A DNA stretch of 64,000 bases from Holdemania sp. Marseille-P2844 (GTDB taxonomy: Bacteria > Bacillota_I > Bacilli_A > Erysipelotrichales > Erysipelotrichaceae): NCBI RefSeq assembly GCF_900120005.1, contig NZ_LT635449.1, positions 124,001 to 188,000 of the forward strand, in the 5' to 3' direction. Position numbers and translations under genes: made by a program. The notes beneath the pieces are model-generated. The model was not told the origin of the DNA, did not search any database, and saw only the letters and a list, made by a program, of their open reading frames with translations. Below, piece by piece: positions 1-9,347 of the stretch. The number at the start of each line of letters is the position of its first letter. Position 1 is the first letter of the stretch.

Positions 1-55
1 CTGTAAAATGAAACTGTTTCGTTGCCCAATGTCGTCAACTCCTTTCCCAGTTGAA

Positions 56-84
56 GAAGCGGCCCTGTTGAAACAAGCCGCTTC
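56..84 (-). terminator. possible terminator hairpin after the first PTS operon
   Basis: An 8-bp inverted repeat (GAAGCGGC at 56-63 and GCCGCTTC at 77-84) lies just past the stop of the IID gene. On the minus strand it is followed by TTCTTC rather than a clean T-run, so it is a weak terminator candidate. Confidence 0.4.
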
Positions 85-96
85 GGGTTAACCCTA

Positions 97-909
97 TTAT
101 AACAGACCGATCAGCGTTCCGATCAAACCGAACGCAAAGATTGCCAGAATCACCGTATTGACCTTGACGCCCTTGCGGATCGCACCGAAGGCTCCCAGCG
201 TCAATAAGAGCGGCAGAATCTTCGGCATGATCTGATCGAAGACCTCCTGCAGCACCAGCGTTGTTTCGCCGATCTGCGCTGTAAACCCAACGTTGAACGT
301 CACCATCGTCGCGATCATCGCACCGACCGTCGTCAAGCCGATCACCGTCGCCAGCTTGGTCATGTGCTGAATCAGACCGTTTTCATACGAAGTCTGAATA
401 AACTTCGAGCCCAGCTGATAGCCCCAGATCGTGCAGTAATACCGGATGATCAGATGCGGCACGTTGAACAGAAGCAAGAACAGGATTGGGCCGAGAATGC
501 TGCCCTGCTGCGCCAGCGAAATCCCGACGCCCGCCGCAATGACGCGGAAAGTTCCCCAGAAAAACGAGTCCCCGATGCCCGAAAGCGGCCCCATCAGGGA
601 AACCTTGACCGCATTGATCGTCGAAGGATCCATATCTTTTTTCTCGGCGTATTCTTTTTCCATCGACGCGGCCATGCCTAACGAGAACGTGCAGATGTTC
701 GGTGTGATATTGAAGAACGCGGTATGCCGTTTCAGCGCTTCGACTTGTTCCTGCGGCGTTTTGCAATAGAGCTTGATCGCCGGGAACATCGCCCAGGCAA
801 AGCCCAGCGCCTGCATCTTTTCATAGTTGAACGAGCCTTCCAAAGCGAAGGAGCGCCAAAACAGCTGGCTGATCAGTTTTTTCTCATCGGATTTCATCAC
901 GTTACTCAT
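97..909 (-). CDS. PTS mannose/fructose/sorbose family, IID component (operon 1)
   Basis: Membrane subunit of a mannose-family phosphotransferase permease, which with IIC moves a sugar across the membrane while IIB phosphorylates it. The 270-residue product shows the family features: a basic, Leu-Phe-rich amphipathic N-terminus, a central stretch reading MGPLSGIGDSFFWGT, and hydrophobic C-terminal segments. I chose the ATG at 909 rather than the upstream one at 939 because an AGGAGG lies 10 bases before it, its N-terminus matches the paralogue at 7985, and it gives an 8-base overlap with the IIC stop, the same as in operon 2. It is the last gene of regulator-IIA-IIB-IIC-IID. The substrate cannot be read from sequence. 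Confidence 0.93.
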   Translation of the reverse strand: MSNVMKSDEKKLISQLFWRSFALEGSFNYEKMQALGFAWAMFPAIKLYCKTPQEQVEALKRHTAFFNITPNICTFSLGMAASMEKEYAEKKDMDPSTINAVKVSLMGPLSGIGDSFFWGTFRVIAAGVGISLAQQGSILGPILFLLLFNVPHLIIRYYCTIWGYQLGSKFIQTSYENGLIQHMTKLATVIGLTTVGAMIATMVTFNVGFTAQIGETTLVLQEVFDQIMPKILPLLLTLGAFGAIRKGVKVNTVILAIFAFGLIGTLIGLL

Positions 910-1699
910 TGAAGAACGCCTCCTCTTCACTTTGGGCATCCGGCTGCGCCGCCATCCGCGGAGTGCGGGATGCGCTGATATCCTGAACGATCATGACGAT
1001 CCCGATCGTCGCCGCAATGCCGGCAATCGCGATAATCGGCAGATTCAGATAGACTGATAAAATGAAGCCGAAGAACAGAAAGACGCACAGCCGGTTATCC
1101 CAAAGCATGTTCATCAACAACGCGAAGCCGACAGCCGGCAGCATCTGGCTGGCCGCGCCCAGGCCGGTGATGATGATCGCCGGGATTTTTTTGACCAGCG
1201 CCTGCATCGCTCCAGCTCCAAACTGCAGCGAAACAAACGCGATCAGGCCGTACAGCGCGGCATACAGCGCACAGTGACCGAAATGGAAGCGCGTGATCTT
1301 CCCAAAATCGCCCGCTTCGGCGAATTCCTCGACCTTGTGCATCGTCGTCGCACGGAAGAAATAAACGAGATATTTGACCATCTGCTGAAGAATTCCGATC
1401 GGAACCGCCAGCGCCAGCGCGATCTCTACGCCCTGATGCATGCTCATGGCGAAGGCCGTGCCCAGCACCGACCCCATGTTGGAATCCGACGGTGTTGCGC
1501 CGCCGATCGACACCACGCCTAAGAAGATCAGTTCCAGCGCCGCGCCCATGATTAACCCTTGTTGTAAATCGCCGAGGATCGCACCAACTAACGGAGCCAG
1601 AACAATCGGCCGGTTAACCATGACGTTGCCGCCGATATCCCCCGCCGCCTGACCGGCTGCCGCCACCAGGGCGATCAGAAGTGCTTGAACCAGTGTCAT
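902..1699 (-). CDS. PTS mannose/fructose/sorbose family, IIC component (operon 1)
   Basis: Integral membrane subunit (265 residues) forming the sugar channel of the permease. The protein is almost wholly hydrophobic, with several predicted membrane helices, and carries the family block LNRP-like NRPIVLAPLVGAILGD near residue 30 and a Gly-rich GAALELIFLGVVSIGG stretch near residue 55. It begins 12 bases after the IIB stop and overlaps IID by 8 bases, so the two membrane subunits are probably translationally coupled. The paralogue at 7978-8778 is close to it along the whole length, apart from the N-terminal and middle parts, which have drifted. Confidence 0.93.
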   Translation of the reverse strand: MTLVQALLIALVAAAGQAAGDIGGNVMVNRPIVLAPLVGAILGDLQQGLIMGAALELIFLGVVSIGGATPSDSNMGSVLGTAFAMSMHQGVEIALALAVPIGILQQMVKYLVYFFRATTMHKVEEFAEAGDFGKITRFHFGHCALYAALYGLIAFVSLQFGAGAMQALVKKIPAIIITGLGAASQMLPAVGFALLMNMLWDNRLCVFLFFGFILSVYLNLPIIAIAGIAATIGIVMIVQDISASRTPRMAAQPDAQSEEEAFFNE

Positions 1700-1711
1700 A
1701 AACAGTCCTCC

Positions 1712-2212
1712 CTATTTCCGGACGTTTTTCAACGCCTCTTTGACCTGAACCTTGTTGCTCGTCGGGATCATCTGAATTTCAAACGGCAGACCGGCCGCCA
1801 GAATTTCTTCGATCGCCGCGATGTCCGCGTCGTCGACATAGACTTCCTTGGTCATCATCATCCGGTCCCCTTTGTCGATCCGCCCGCTGTTGCCGATGTT
1901 GACCCGTTCGATGACCGACTTGTCTTCAATCTTTTGCAGCAAACGCGCCGCATCGACCGGATTTTTCATCACGACCAGAATGTTCATGCCCGCCGCACGG
2001 GGATCGTTGATCAGCTTGGCCGCCTCGTCGATCGTCTTGATCAGCAGCTTCAGATGCTCCGGCACCGCCAGCTTCATCGCCAGGCTCTGGATCGGATCCG
2101 TCACCAGCTCATCGTTGGCCACAATGATGCCCTTAATGTTCAGCTGTTTCGTCCACATAAACACCACCTGTCCATGCAGCAGCCGATCGTCAATCCGCAG
2201 CATTTTAATCAT
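1712..2212 (-). CDS. PTS mannose/fructose/sorbose family, IIB component (operon 1)
   Basis: Cytoplasmic phosphocarrier of 166 residues that takes phosphate from IIA and passes it to the incoming sugar. The active-site motif DDRLLHGQV is near the N-terminus, with His13 the expected phosphorylated residue. The start is taken as the ATG at 2212: an in-frame GTG at 2218 sits only one base after the AGGAGG, whereas the ATG has a 7-base gap. It lies between IIA (78 bases upstream) and IIC (12 bases downstream) in the operon. Confidence 0.93.
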   Translation of the reverse strand: MIKMLRIDDRLLHGQVVFMWTKQLNIKGIIVANDELVTDPIQSLAMKLAVPEHLKLLIKTIDEAAKLINDPRAAGMNILVVMKNPVDAARLLQKIEDKSVIERVNIGNSGRIDKGDRMMMTKEVYVDDADIAAIEEILAAGLPFEIQMIPTSNKVQVKEALKNVRK

Positions 2213-2290
2213 TGTCACGCCTCCTTTCTTTTTTATCCTCCGGATCGCTCCGGTGAATTTCCTTGTTGTTTCCGGAATGTTTCTGCCGCG

Positions 2291-2704
2291 TCAGAACAGT
2301 TCGTCTTCCGTTTGCGGACAAGCCAGGACGACATTGCCGTAGATCATCCCCTGCCGGGCTTCCGCCAGCGCCGCAGGGATCGCCTGGGCCAGCGGTTCAG
2401 GGCTCAGACACAGCTGCAGCACCAGATTCAGATTCATCCCCGCGACGATGTGCACGCGCGGATCCTGCGCCAGGGCAAGCAAGGCGTTGTTGACGCTGCC
2501 GCCCCACAGATCGGTCAGAATCAGAAATTCGTCAGCCGTCCCTGCCGTCAGCCGTTCTTCGATCTGACGCTTTAAGCAATCGGGATGACTGCCGGGCAAT
2601 AAGGCCAGCGTACTCAGATGCGGATCATCGCCGATGATCATCCGCGCGGTATCCGCCATGCCCGATGCCAGCGCGCCGTGCGAAGCCAGAATGATTTCTC
2701 TCAT
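2291..2704 (-). CDS. PTS mannose/fructose/sorbose family, IIA component (operon 1)
   Basis: Soluble phosphocarrier of 137 residues that accepts phosphate from HPr. The N-terminal strand ends in ASHG, with His9 the expected phosphorylated residue, followed by the family pattern GMADTARMI; a TDLWGGSVNNALL segment around residue 70 matches the rest of the fold. Two ATG codons are adjacent (2707 and 2704); the second has the better spacing from AGGAGG and aligns with the paralogue. It starts 18 bases after the regulator gene stop, so regulator and permease genes form one transcript. Confidence 0.93.
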   Translation of the reverse strand: MREIILASHGALASGMADTARMIIGDDPHLSTLALLPGSHPDCLKRQIEERLTAGTADEFLILTDLWGGSVNNALLALAQDPRVHIVAGMNLNLVLQLCLSPEPLAQAIPAALAEARQGMIYGNVVLACPQTEDELF

Positions 2705-2722
2705 CATTTTTCCTCCTGAAAA

Positions 2723-5455
2723 TTAAACCCCTGAAGGGTCCTGTCGGTCGTTTTCGATATAGTCGTAAAGATAGGAAATCTCGTCGATCGGAACGGTGAC
2801 GTTGTAATTCTTAAGCAGCGGTGCAAAGCTGGCGTTGACCTGTTCAATGAAATCGCGGTGAGTCTGGACAAACGGCGTCAGATCTGCCAGCGATTCAATC
2901 GCCGTGCGGGTCACTAACCGTTCGATCAGAAAGCTGACATGAATATAGATGCCGACTAGCGTCCGGCTTTGAAAGCGCCGGTTCATCTGCCGCTGCAGCG
3001 CGCTGACCGCTTCGTATACGCAGTCCAACAGACGCGCGGGATTGAGGATCGTCAAATTTTCCATCAAGCTCTGCAATGAGAAGTTCTTTAGCAGCTGCTG
3101 CTGAAACAATTCCAGCTCCGCCGCATCCAGTTCGCCTTCCAAGGCCTGATTGAGCGGCTCCATTGAGCGGAAGCTGACGATATCCTCCAGCGCCATCGTA
3201 TTGACGTTTTCCGGATGAAAACCTAACGGCCCGATCAGAATCAGAACCTCGTAGCGGTCGAATAAGACCTGCCGTTCTTGCGGCGACTGCAGCGTCGCGT
3301 AATCAGCTTCAATAAACCGGATATTTAATGGACGGGGCAGCGACCGGGCGAACAGCTCCGCCAGCTTGCCGCTGATCTTCACCGAAATATCGCTGGTAAA
3401 GAGAATCGCCCGTTCTTTTTGCTTGCGCGCCAGAATCCGGTACCGGCATTGATAACTCTCGCACGCTGATTTCAAAATCATTTCCAGCGGTTCGCACCGG
3501 CTTAAGCGCATTCCGATATCCAGCGCGAGTCCGGTTGAGATGTTGTTGATCACGCCGACTTCCATCGGACAGTCAAGATGCTCAGCAATCCCTTCCAGCG
3601 ATCCCATATCAACTAACAGGATCATCGAACGGAGATAGGAATGGAAGCGGATAAATTCGTTCAGTTTTTTCTCGATCTCGCCAACCTCCGTATCTAACGG
3701 CATATCCAGCGCGTCGAAAATTCGTTTTCCCAACAGCTGATTCGCCGCGTCCGCGATGCTGGACGCCGTCGAATAGCCGTGGCTGATGATGATGCCGCAG
3801 TTTTGCCGGCGTATCGGCTCCTGATTATAAAAGCGGATGTTGAGCGTCAGAAAGATCGTGTTTAACGGCTGGGAACGCAATTCAAGCGAACCGCATATTT
3901 TCTCAGTCAGCGACTCTGCTAACGCCGTTGCCTCCGGAAGCTGCTGACGCAAGGTGTTCAGACAGCCCTGAATCGCTTCCTGCCGCTGACTTTCCCAGAC
4001 GGCCAGACTGGAATGGATTCGCGCCAGCGCGCACGTCATCCGGGCCAGCACAAAGCTGCAGTTCGGCGGCAGCGTCAGCCGCTGATCCAGATCCAGCGTT
4101 TCCAGTTCACGGCGGATCTGAGCTTCGATGACCGCCAGCCGGCTGTCCTCCTCCTTTGCCGTGAAGATAATCGTATCGTAATATTCCCGCATCCGCGTCA
4201 GCCCCTGCTCCAGAAATTGGGCAAAGACGCGGTGCTCGTTATAATAGTGCCGGTGACTTTCCAGCAGATGATCGAACAGCTTTAAAATCTGATCGCTGCC
4301 ATCCTGACGGCGGAATTGTTCGATCGGCAATGGCGTTGACTCCGACGGCTTGCGGATTTGGCTTAACGGTAAGCGGCCCAGCAGCTCCGGCGGCAGATCC
4401 ATCGCTTTTAACACGATGACCGGCTCCTGCGGATGTTGGGAATAGGCGGCCGCGCACATTGTTTTTAAACCATTATTCAGCTCCGCTAAATTCAGTCCCG
4501 GCAGATCGGCGCACAGCGCTCCAAACAGCCGCGCGGACATTTTAATCTCCCGGTTCAGCTTGCGTTGTTCCTTCAAAAGCAGCTGGATCACCAGTTCTTC
4601 CCGCTCCTGAACCGGACGGCGGGAAAAGGCGGGAACCTGGCAGTGAACCGGGATGCTGAGCAGCAGCTCCGGCTGCAGCGCCTGCGCAGACCGGCTGGCC
4701 AGCGATAGAATAAAGCGGGCGTTATTCGTCAAGACCGGCTGCGTTTGGCGAGCCCGGGTATAGGTGCCCGAGCGGATCAATTCAGCCAGCTTCAGCTGAC
4801 ATTCCGCACTCAGCTGATCGGCTTCCGTCAGGTACACGACACCCTCCCCGGCTTTTTCAATCAAGCCTGAGCGCACCGTGCCCTCCTGTTCCTCACCGAA
4901 CAGCTCGGCAAGCTGGCGTTCAGGAGTCATTTCCGCACTGACGCTCCAGCGCACAAACCGGGCGGCGGCTGAATTCAGATGTTGATCCGTGAGAAATTCA
5001 AACGCCGACTGCGCAAGAAACCGCCGTCCGCTGCCGCGTTCGCCTTCCAGAAGCACCGCCAGACCGCTGGGGTATTGCATCGCCGACTTGAGCTGCGCGA
5101 TGCAGCCGGCCAGAGAGCCGTCGGCCCCGACTACGTTTTCAAAGTTTCGCGCCGGAAACGGCTTCCGGGAAAGTGCCTGAACCAGATCGGCGACATTGAA
5201 ATATTCCTCGTCGGTCAACGTCACCTGATATTTTGTTTCCAACTCCTGCCTCGCCAGATAGTAAACCGGACGGGAGCTGATTTTGACGCACGCGTTTTCC
5301 TTGCACAGCTCGTTGAGATACTGACTTACCAAGGTGCGCGACAGATTCAGCTGCGCGGCGATATTCCGGGTCGTCATCCGTTCCAGCTGCGTCAAACCGT
5401 AAATCCGGGTCTGGTTTTTCAGCCAGATGAGAATTTCTTCTTTTGTTTTATTCAT
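2723..5455 (-). CDS. LevR-like PTS regulator with PRD and EIIA-Man-like domains (operon 1)
   Basis: A 910-residue transcription regulator in LevR architecture: an N-terminal helix-turn-helix (about 1-60), an AAA+-like region (about 95-300), a first PRD-like region (about 430-560), an EIIA-Man-like domain with a SHGYSTA motif (about 575), an EIIB-Gat-like region, and a C-terminal PRD with a YIHVSFLIERL histidine motif. In known LevR proteins, phosphorylation at these domains sets activity by sugar supply. Odd points: the Walker A lysine is Arg (GERGSGRR), the Walker B acidic pair is absent (GVVYLTEADQ), and the sigma-54-contacting GAFTGA loop is missing. The ATG at 5455 is preferred over 5569 because GAGGTG precedes it and it aligns with the second regulator. 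It leads its own operon, so it is probably autoregulated. Confidence 0.9.
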   Translation of the reverse strand: MNKTKEEILIWLKNQTRIYGLTQLERMTTRNIAAQLNLSRTLVSQYLNELCKENACVKISSRPVYYLARQELETKYQVTLTDEEYFNVADLVQALSRKPFPARNFENVVGADGSLAGCIAQLKSAMQYPSGLAVLLEGERGSGRRFLAQSAFEFLTDQHLNSAAARFVRWSVSAEMTPERQLAELFGEEQEGTVRSGLIEKAGEGVVYLTEADQLSAECQLKLAELIRSGTYTRARQTQPVLTNNARFILSLASRSAQALQPELLLSIPVHCQVPAFSRRPVQEREELVIQLLLKEQRKLNREIKMSARLFGALCADLPGLNLAELNNGLKTMCAAAYSQHPQEPVIVLKAMDLPPELLGRLPLSQIRKPSESTPLPIEQFRRQDGSDQILKLFDHLLESHRHYYNEHRVFAQFLEQGLTRMREYYDTIIFTAKEEDSRLAVIEAQIRRELETLDLDQRLTLPPNCSFVLARMTCALARIHSSLAVWESQRQEAIQGCLNTLRQQLPEATALAESLTEKICGSLELRSQPLNTIFLTLNIRFYNQEPIRRQNCGIIISHGYSTASSIADAANQLLGKRIFDALDMPLDTEVGEIEKKLNEFIRFHSYLRSMILLVDMGSLEGIAEHLDCPMEVGVINNISTGLALDIGMRLSRCEPLEMILKSACESYQCRYRILARKQKERAILFTSDISVKISGKLAELFARSLPRPLNIRFIEADYATLQSPQERQVLFDRYEVLILIGPLGFHPENVNTMALEDIVSFRSMEPLNQALEGELDAAELELFQQQLLKNFSLQSLMENLTILNPARLLDCVYEAVSALQRQMNRRFQSRTLVGIYIHVSFLIERLVTRTAIESLADLTPFVQTHRDFIEQVNASFAPLLKNYNVTVPIDEISYLYDYIENDRQDPSGV

Positions 5456-5489
5456 CCCATTCACCTCGTTCAGATCGGCTGATGGCTTC

Positions 5490-5570
5490 ATTATAGGATA
5501 TTCACCCGATTTGTCTTTACATTCATCAAGTTTCAACACTGACTGCCTAAATTCAGATCGTTTTGGCACT
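5490..5570 (-). promoter_or_regulatory. promoter and paired operator-like boxes of PTS operon 1
   Basis: On the minus strand there is a TATAAT at 5490-5495 and an AAGACA at 5512-5517, 16 bases apart. A box AGTGTTGAA lies at 5532-5540, and a degenerate copy (AGTGCCAAA) at 5562-5570. The same elements occur with identical spacing before the operon 2 regulator. No -24/-12 sigma-54 element is seen in this orientation. Confidence 0.7.
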
Positions 5571-5790
5571 GGCAGCTACGCTTTTCATCAGTGACGAATA
5601 GCTCAGATTGGTGACGACAACGCTCATCTCCATGAAAGCTCAGCCCTTTTTCATTTCCATTGTACGTGAATCTCCCCGCTCTGTCGCTGTGCGGCCTGAG
5701 TTTAACATTTGAAAAAAACTGGTTTCCATGACGGATTTACCAGTTTTCAATTCGATCTCAGTTTAAATAAGTTCATGATCTCCGCAAATT
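5571..5790. other. non-coding gap between the two PTS operons
   Basis: About 220 bases between the operon 1 operator boxes and the terminator of the nagA operon. I see no gene, RNA or convincing promoter here; a weak TTTCAG-rich patch near 5740-5765 has no clear role. Confidence 0.5.
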
Positions 5791-5838
5791 AAAAAACTGA
5801 AATCGGCCTTCCTCTTCAGCCTGATTTCAGTTTTTGAA
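5791..5838 (-). terminator. intrinsic terminator of the PTS operon 2 / nagA transcript
   Basis: A long stem pairs AAAAACTGAAATC-GGC with GCC-TGATTTCAGTTTTT, with one bulged base and an 11-base loop. On the minus strand it ends in TTTTTTAATTT. The A-rich left arm may let it work in both directions. Confidence 0.85.
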
Positions 5839-5960
5839 GAAATCAACAGAGCTATCCATTATCCTTTTTCAGCGGCGCAGTCATACTGCTTCACTATTTC
5901 AGAATGAAACAAAATAAATCCCGAGAAACGCCTCTGCCAAAGCAAGATTACAGCGGCGTC

Positions 5961-7157
5961 TCATTGTAACTGATCTATGAACCGCGGATTAACCGTGGCT
6001 TCCTGATGATAATCATATACGCATACGCCGTTCACATAGGTCTGGATCAGACGATCCTCGTCATCCAGAATGATGAAATCGGCGTCCATTCCCGGAAGCA
6101 GCTTCCCTTTTGTCGTTAAACCGAATAATGCCGCCGGATTCTCAGATGTCATTTTCAGAATTTCAGGAATTGACTTGTGGAGCTTTCGATAACAATTACG
6201 AACACCCTGAAGCATATTGGTTACACTTCCCGCCAAAACGCCATCGTCAAGCACGAGCTTCCCTTCCTCCGTCACAGTATAATGCCGCCCCTTTTCATAG
6301 TAATTTCCTTGCGGGAGTCCGGACAGGGATTCTGAATCGGAAATCATGATAAATTTTCCCATTCCTCCTTTTTTAATTCTGAACATCATTTCCAGCACTA
6401 CCTGCGATACATGCACAAAGTCGCAGATGACCTCGTTATACAAAGCCTCTGAAAGCAATGCGGCGCCGAAAGCTCCGCCATCCCGGCGGTCAATCGGAGA
6501 CATCGCATTCCCCGTATGCGTTGAGGTAGATAAGCCTAAAACAATCCCTTTGTTATAGGCTTCAAAGGTAGCGGTCGTATGACCGCCTGATAACAGAATA
6601 TGATGATTCTGACATTCGCGCATCAAGCTTCCTTCAGGATCCATTTCAGGCGAGATGGTCATATACTTCAGATGCCCGCCGGCTGCAGAAATATAAGAAC
6701 GGAGTTTATCGACAGAAGGCTCGCATAATTGACTCAGTGCGAAACCACCTTTTTTTGCCGGATTCAGAAAAGGCCCTTCCATATGGATTCCAAAGATCTG
6801 CGCCTCATCCTTAATCTCCGTCCGCCTCTGTTCATCAATAACGCTTGCCAAAGCAGAAAGATTCTCATACTCCTTATCAAAATGTTCGCCGGCTGTCGGA
6901 AAAAATCCAGTAACCCCGATTGAGGTCATTGCCCTGGCTAAACCATGCAATTCTTCAGGATCCGCAGACTGAGCGGAATAACCCAAATAACCATGCGTAT
7001 GAATGTCAATCAGTCCCGGCAAAATCTTATTTCGCTTGAAATGATCTTCGCCTGACTGTAAATCTGGATAAAGGCCAACAATTTTCCCATCCTTGATTTC
7101 CAGCGTTCCCTTTACCGCTCCCTGGGGCGTCCAGATTTCACAGTTTTCAAATTTCAT
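5961..7157 (-). CDS. nagA: N-acetylglucosamine-6-phosphate deacetylase
   Basis: Predicted amidohydrolase of 398 residues that removes acetate from N-acetylglucosamine-6-phosphate to give glucosamine-6-phosphate. Visible family marks are HTHG (His53 and His55), HMEGPFLNPAKKG with the metal-binding Glu near residue 128, GGHTTAT near 195, HTGNAMSP near 215, and the catalytic Asp in MISDSES near 272. It starts 12 bases after the IID stop, making it the last gene of PTS operon 2, which suggests that this permease imports an N-acetylated amino sugar as its 6-phosphate. Operon 1 has no such gene. The HTGNAM motif differs slightly from the commoner HLYNAM form, so a related acetylated sugar substrate is possible. 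Confidence 0.88.
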   Translation of the reverse strand: MKFENCEIWTPQGAVKGTLEIKDGKIVGLYPDLQSGEDHFKRNKILPGLIDIHTHGYLGYSAQSADPEELHGLARAMTSIGVTGFFPTAGEHFDKEYENLSALASVIDEQRRTEIKDEAQIFGIHMEGPFLNPAKKGGFALSQLCEPSVDKLRSYISAAGGHLKYMTISPEMDPEGSLMRECQNHHILLSGGHTTATFEAYNKGIVLGLSTSTHTGNAMSPIDRRDGGAFGAALLSEALYNEVICDFVHVSQVVLEMMFRIKKGGMGKFIMISDSESLSGLPQGNYYEKGRHYTVTEEGKLVLDDGVLAGSVTNMLQGVRNCYRKLHKSIPEILKMTSENPAALFGLTTKGKLLPGMDADFIILDDEDRLIQTYVNGVCVYDYHQEATVNPRFIDQLQ

Positions 7158-7169
7158 AAGTCATTGTCC

Positions 7170-7985
7170 TTACAACAGACCGATAAAAGTACCTAACAAT
7201 CCGATAACAAAGATCGCGATGATCAGGGTATTCACCTTAATTCCTTTCCGGATCGCATAGAAGACAGCCATCGTTAAAGATAGCGGCAGTAAATTCGGCA
7301 TGATTTGATCGAAGATCTCCTGAACTACCAATTCCATTTCGCCAATTTGAACGGTCAAACCGACATTAAGGCTCACCATTGTGGCAATCATGGCGCCCAC
7401 GGTCGTCAAACCGATGACGGTCGCCAGCTTGGTCATGTGATGAATCAGACCATTTTCATAGGATGTCTGAATAAATTTTGACCCCAGGACATAGCCCCAG
7501 ATCGTGCAATAGTAGCGCAGCACTAAATGCGGCACATTAAACAATATTAAGAACAGAATCGGGCCCAAGACATTGCCCTGCTGAGCCAGCGAGATGCCCA
7601 CGCCCGCCGCGATGACGCGGAAAGTTCCCCAGAAAAAGGAATCGCCGATTCCGGAGAGCGGCCCCATCAAGGAAACCTTGATCGCATTGATCGCAGCGGG
7701 ATCCATCGTTTTTTTCTCAGCAGCCTCTTTTTCCATGGACGCCGCCATGCCGAGTAAAAACGTGCTGATATGCGGAGTGATATTGAAAAAAGCGGTATGT
7801 CTCTTTAAAGCTTCGACCTGTTCCTCCTGAGTCCCGCAAAATTCATGGATCGCCGGAAACATCGCCCAGGCAAACCCCAAAGCCTGCATTTTTTCAAAGT
7901 TAAACGAACATTCCAAAGCAAATGAGCGGTAAAACAACTGACGGGTTAGCTTCTTCTCCTGCGGAGTGATTTCAAATTTACTCAT
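7170..7985 (-). CDS. PTS mannose/fructose/sorbose family, IID component (operon 2)
   Basis: Second IID membrane subunit, 271 residues, nearly parallel to the product of 97-909: both share MQALGFAWAMFPAI, the MGPLSGIGDSFFWGT block and long identical stretches in the C-terminal half. The ATG at 7985 overlaps the IIC stop by 8 bases. The closeness to operon 1 points to duplication of the whole operon, followed by moderate divergence. Its neighbour downstream is nagA, 12 bases away. Confidence 0.93.
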   Translation of the reverse strand: MSKFEITPQEKKLTRQLFYRSFALECSFNFEKMQALGFAWAMFPAIHEFCGTQEEQVEALKRHTAFFNITPHISTFLLGMAASMEKEAAEKKTMDPAAINAIKVSLMGPLSGIGDSFFWGTFRVIAAGVGISLAQQGNVLGPILFLILFNVPHLVLRYYCTIWGYVLGSKFIQTSYENGLIHHMTKLATVIGLTTVGAMIATMVSLNVGLTVQIGEMELVVQEIFDQIMPNLLPLSLTMAVFYAIRKGIKVNTLIIAIFVIGLLGTFIGLL

Positions 7986-8778
7986 TAAAGAATTCCTCCT
8001 CTGCCTGATCCTGGCCCTGCGGCAAACTGATCTCCGGTTGTTTACGGTTATGGCTCATATCCTGAACCACCAGCAGAACGCCGATCGTTAAAGCGATACC
8101 GGCGATCGCGATGATCGGCAGATTGAGATAAGTCGCTAAAATAAAGCCTAAGAACAACAAAACACAGAGCCGATTATCCCAAAGCATGTTCATCAGCAGC
8201 GCAAATCCGACAGCCGGAAGCATCATGCTTGCCGCATCCAGCCCATCCAATATAACCTGAGGAATCTGATCGACAAGATTCCGCATCAATTCAACGCCGA
8301 ATTGCAGGGAAGCAAAGGCGATGAAACCATAAATAATCGCAAAAATCAGAATGCTTCCAAAATGCAGCCGCGTAATCTTATTGAATTGCCCCTGTTCAGC
8401 ATAAACCTCGACTTTCGACATCTGGGTAGCACGGATGAAATAAACTAAATACTGCACCATTTGCATTAATAACCCGATCGGTACCGCCAGCGCTAAAGCA
8501 ATTTCCACGCCCTGATTCATACTGATCGCAAACGCTGTGCCCAATATGGAGCCCATCGTTGAATCCGAAGGCGTCGATCCGCCGATTGAAACAACGCCTA
8601 AGAAAATCAATTCCAAGGCAGCTCCCATAATTAACCCTTCATACAAATCACCGAGAATAAACCCCACGATCGGCGCCAAGACAATCGGCCGGTTTAACAT
8701 CAGCCCGCAGCCGCTTTCAGTTATTAATAAGCCGCCAAAAGCAACGAATCCAATCAAAATAGCCTGGAATAGTGTCAT
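7978..8778 (-). CDS. PTS mannose/fructose/sorbose family, IIC component (operon 2)
   Basis: Second IIC membrane subunit, 266 residues, with the same NRPIVLAPIVG block and GAALELIFLGVVSIGG stretch as operon 1 and multiple hydrophobic helices. Differences from the operon 1 copy cluster in the first 25 residues and around residues 130-180, which could reflect a different sugar. It starts 12 bases after IIB and overlaps IID, the same spacing as in operon 1. Confidence 0.93.
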   Translation of the reverse strand: MTLFQAILIGFVAFGGLLITESGCGLMLNRPIVLAPIVGFILGDLYEGLIMGAALELIFLGVVSIGGSTPSDSTMGSILGTAFAISMNQGVEIALALAVPIGLLMQMVQYLVYFIRATQMSKVEVYAEQGQFNKITRLHFGSILIFAIIYGFIAFASLQFGVELMRNLVDQIPQVILDGLDAASMMLPAVGFALLMNMLWDNRLCVLLFLGFILATYLNLPIIAIAGIALTIGVLLVVQDMSHNRKQPEISLPQGQDQAEEEFFNE

Positions 8779-8790
8779 TGTTTCTCCTCC

Positions 8791-9291
8791 TCACTTCCGG
8801 ATGCTTCTTAAAGCATCTTTAACATTGACTTTGTTGTTTGTTGGAATCATCTGGATATCAAACGGCAGTTCATAGCTCAGAATTTCCTGAATCGCTTCAA
8901 TATCGGTTTCATCAACATAGACTTCCCGGGTCATCATCTCTTTGTTTCCCTTGTCAATCCGGCCGCTGTTTCCGATATTAATTCGCTCGATCAAGGTTTT
9001 ATCCGGCAGTAATCGAAGCAATCTCGCCGCGTCGGCCGGACTTTTCATCACCAGCAGAATGTTCATTTTAGCGGAACGTGGATCCTGAATCAGCCGGGAG
9101 GCTTCTTCAACGGATTTGATCAACAGTTTAATTTGTTCTGGCACTGCTAATTTCATGGCCAGACTCTGGATTGGATCCTGGACCAGCTCGTCGTTGGCCA
9201 CGATAATCCCTTTGATGTTAAGCTGTTTCGTCCACATGAATACGACTTGTCCATGCAGCAGCCGATCGTCAATCCGCAGCATTTTGATCAT
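8791..9291 (-). CDS. PTS mannose/fructose/sorbose family, IIB component (operon 2)
   Basis: Second IIB phosphocarrier, 166 residues, with the same DDRLLHGQV motif and His13 as the likely phosphorylated residue. The ATG at 9291 has AGGAGG seven bases upstream; the in-frame TTG at 9294 is less likely. Most of the sequence is identical to the operon 1 IIB, with changes concentrated in the C-terminal third. Confidence 0.93.
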   Translation of the reverse strand: MIKMLRIDDRLLHGQVVFMWTKQLNIKGIIVANDELVQDPIQSLAMKLAVPEQIKLLIKSVEEASRLIQDPRSAKMNILLVMKSPADAARLLRLLPDKTLIERINIGNSGRIDKGNKEMMTREVYVDETDIEAIQEILSYELPFDIQMIPTNNKVNVKDALRSIRK

Positions 9292-9347
9292 CAATTTCCC
9301 TCCTTTCTCATTTGAAGTTCACTGGAAAATATCCAGTTCATTCCTTT

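Noticed and set aside
1685-2575. 296-residue plus-strand reading frame opposite the IIB and IIA genes
   Set aside because: It is antisense to two well-supported PTS genes and its protein is rich in His, Asp and Arg with no family pattern; it arises from codon bias on the other strand.
5562-5580. TGGCAC-like sigma-54 element between the PTS operons
   Set aside because: The plus-strand TGGCACTGGCA lacks the GC of the -12 at the right spacing and points away from the regulator gene. It instead overlaps the second operator-like box.
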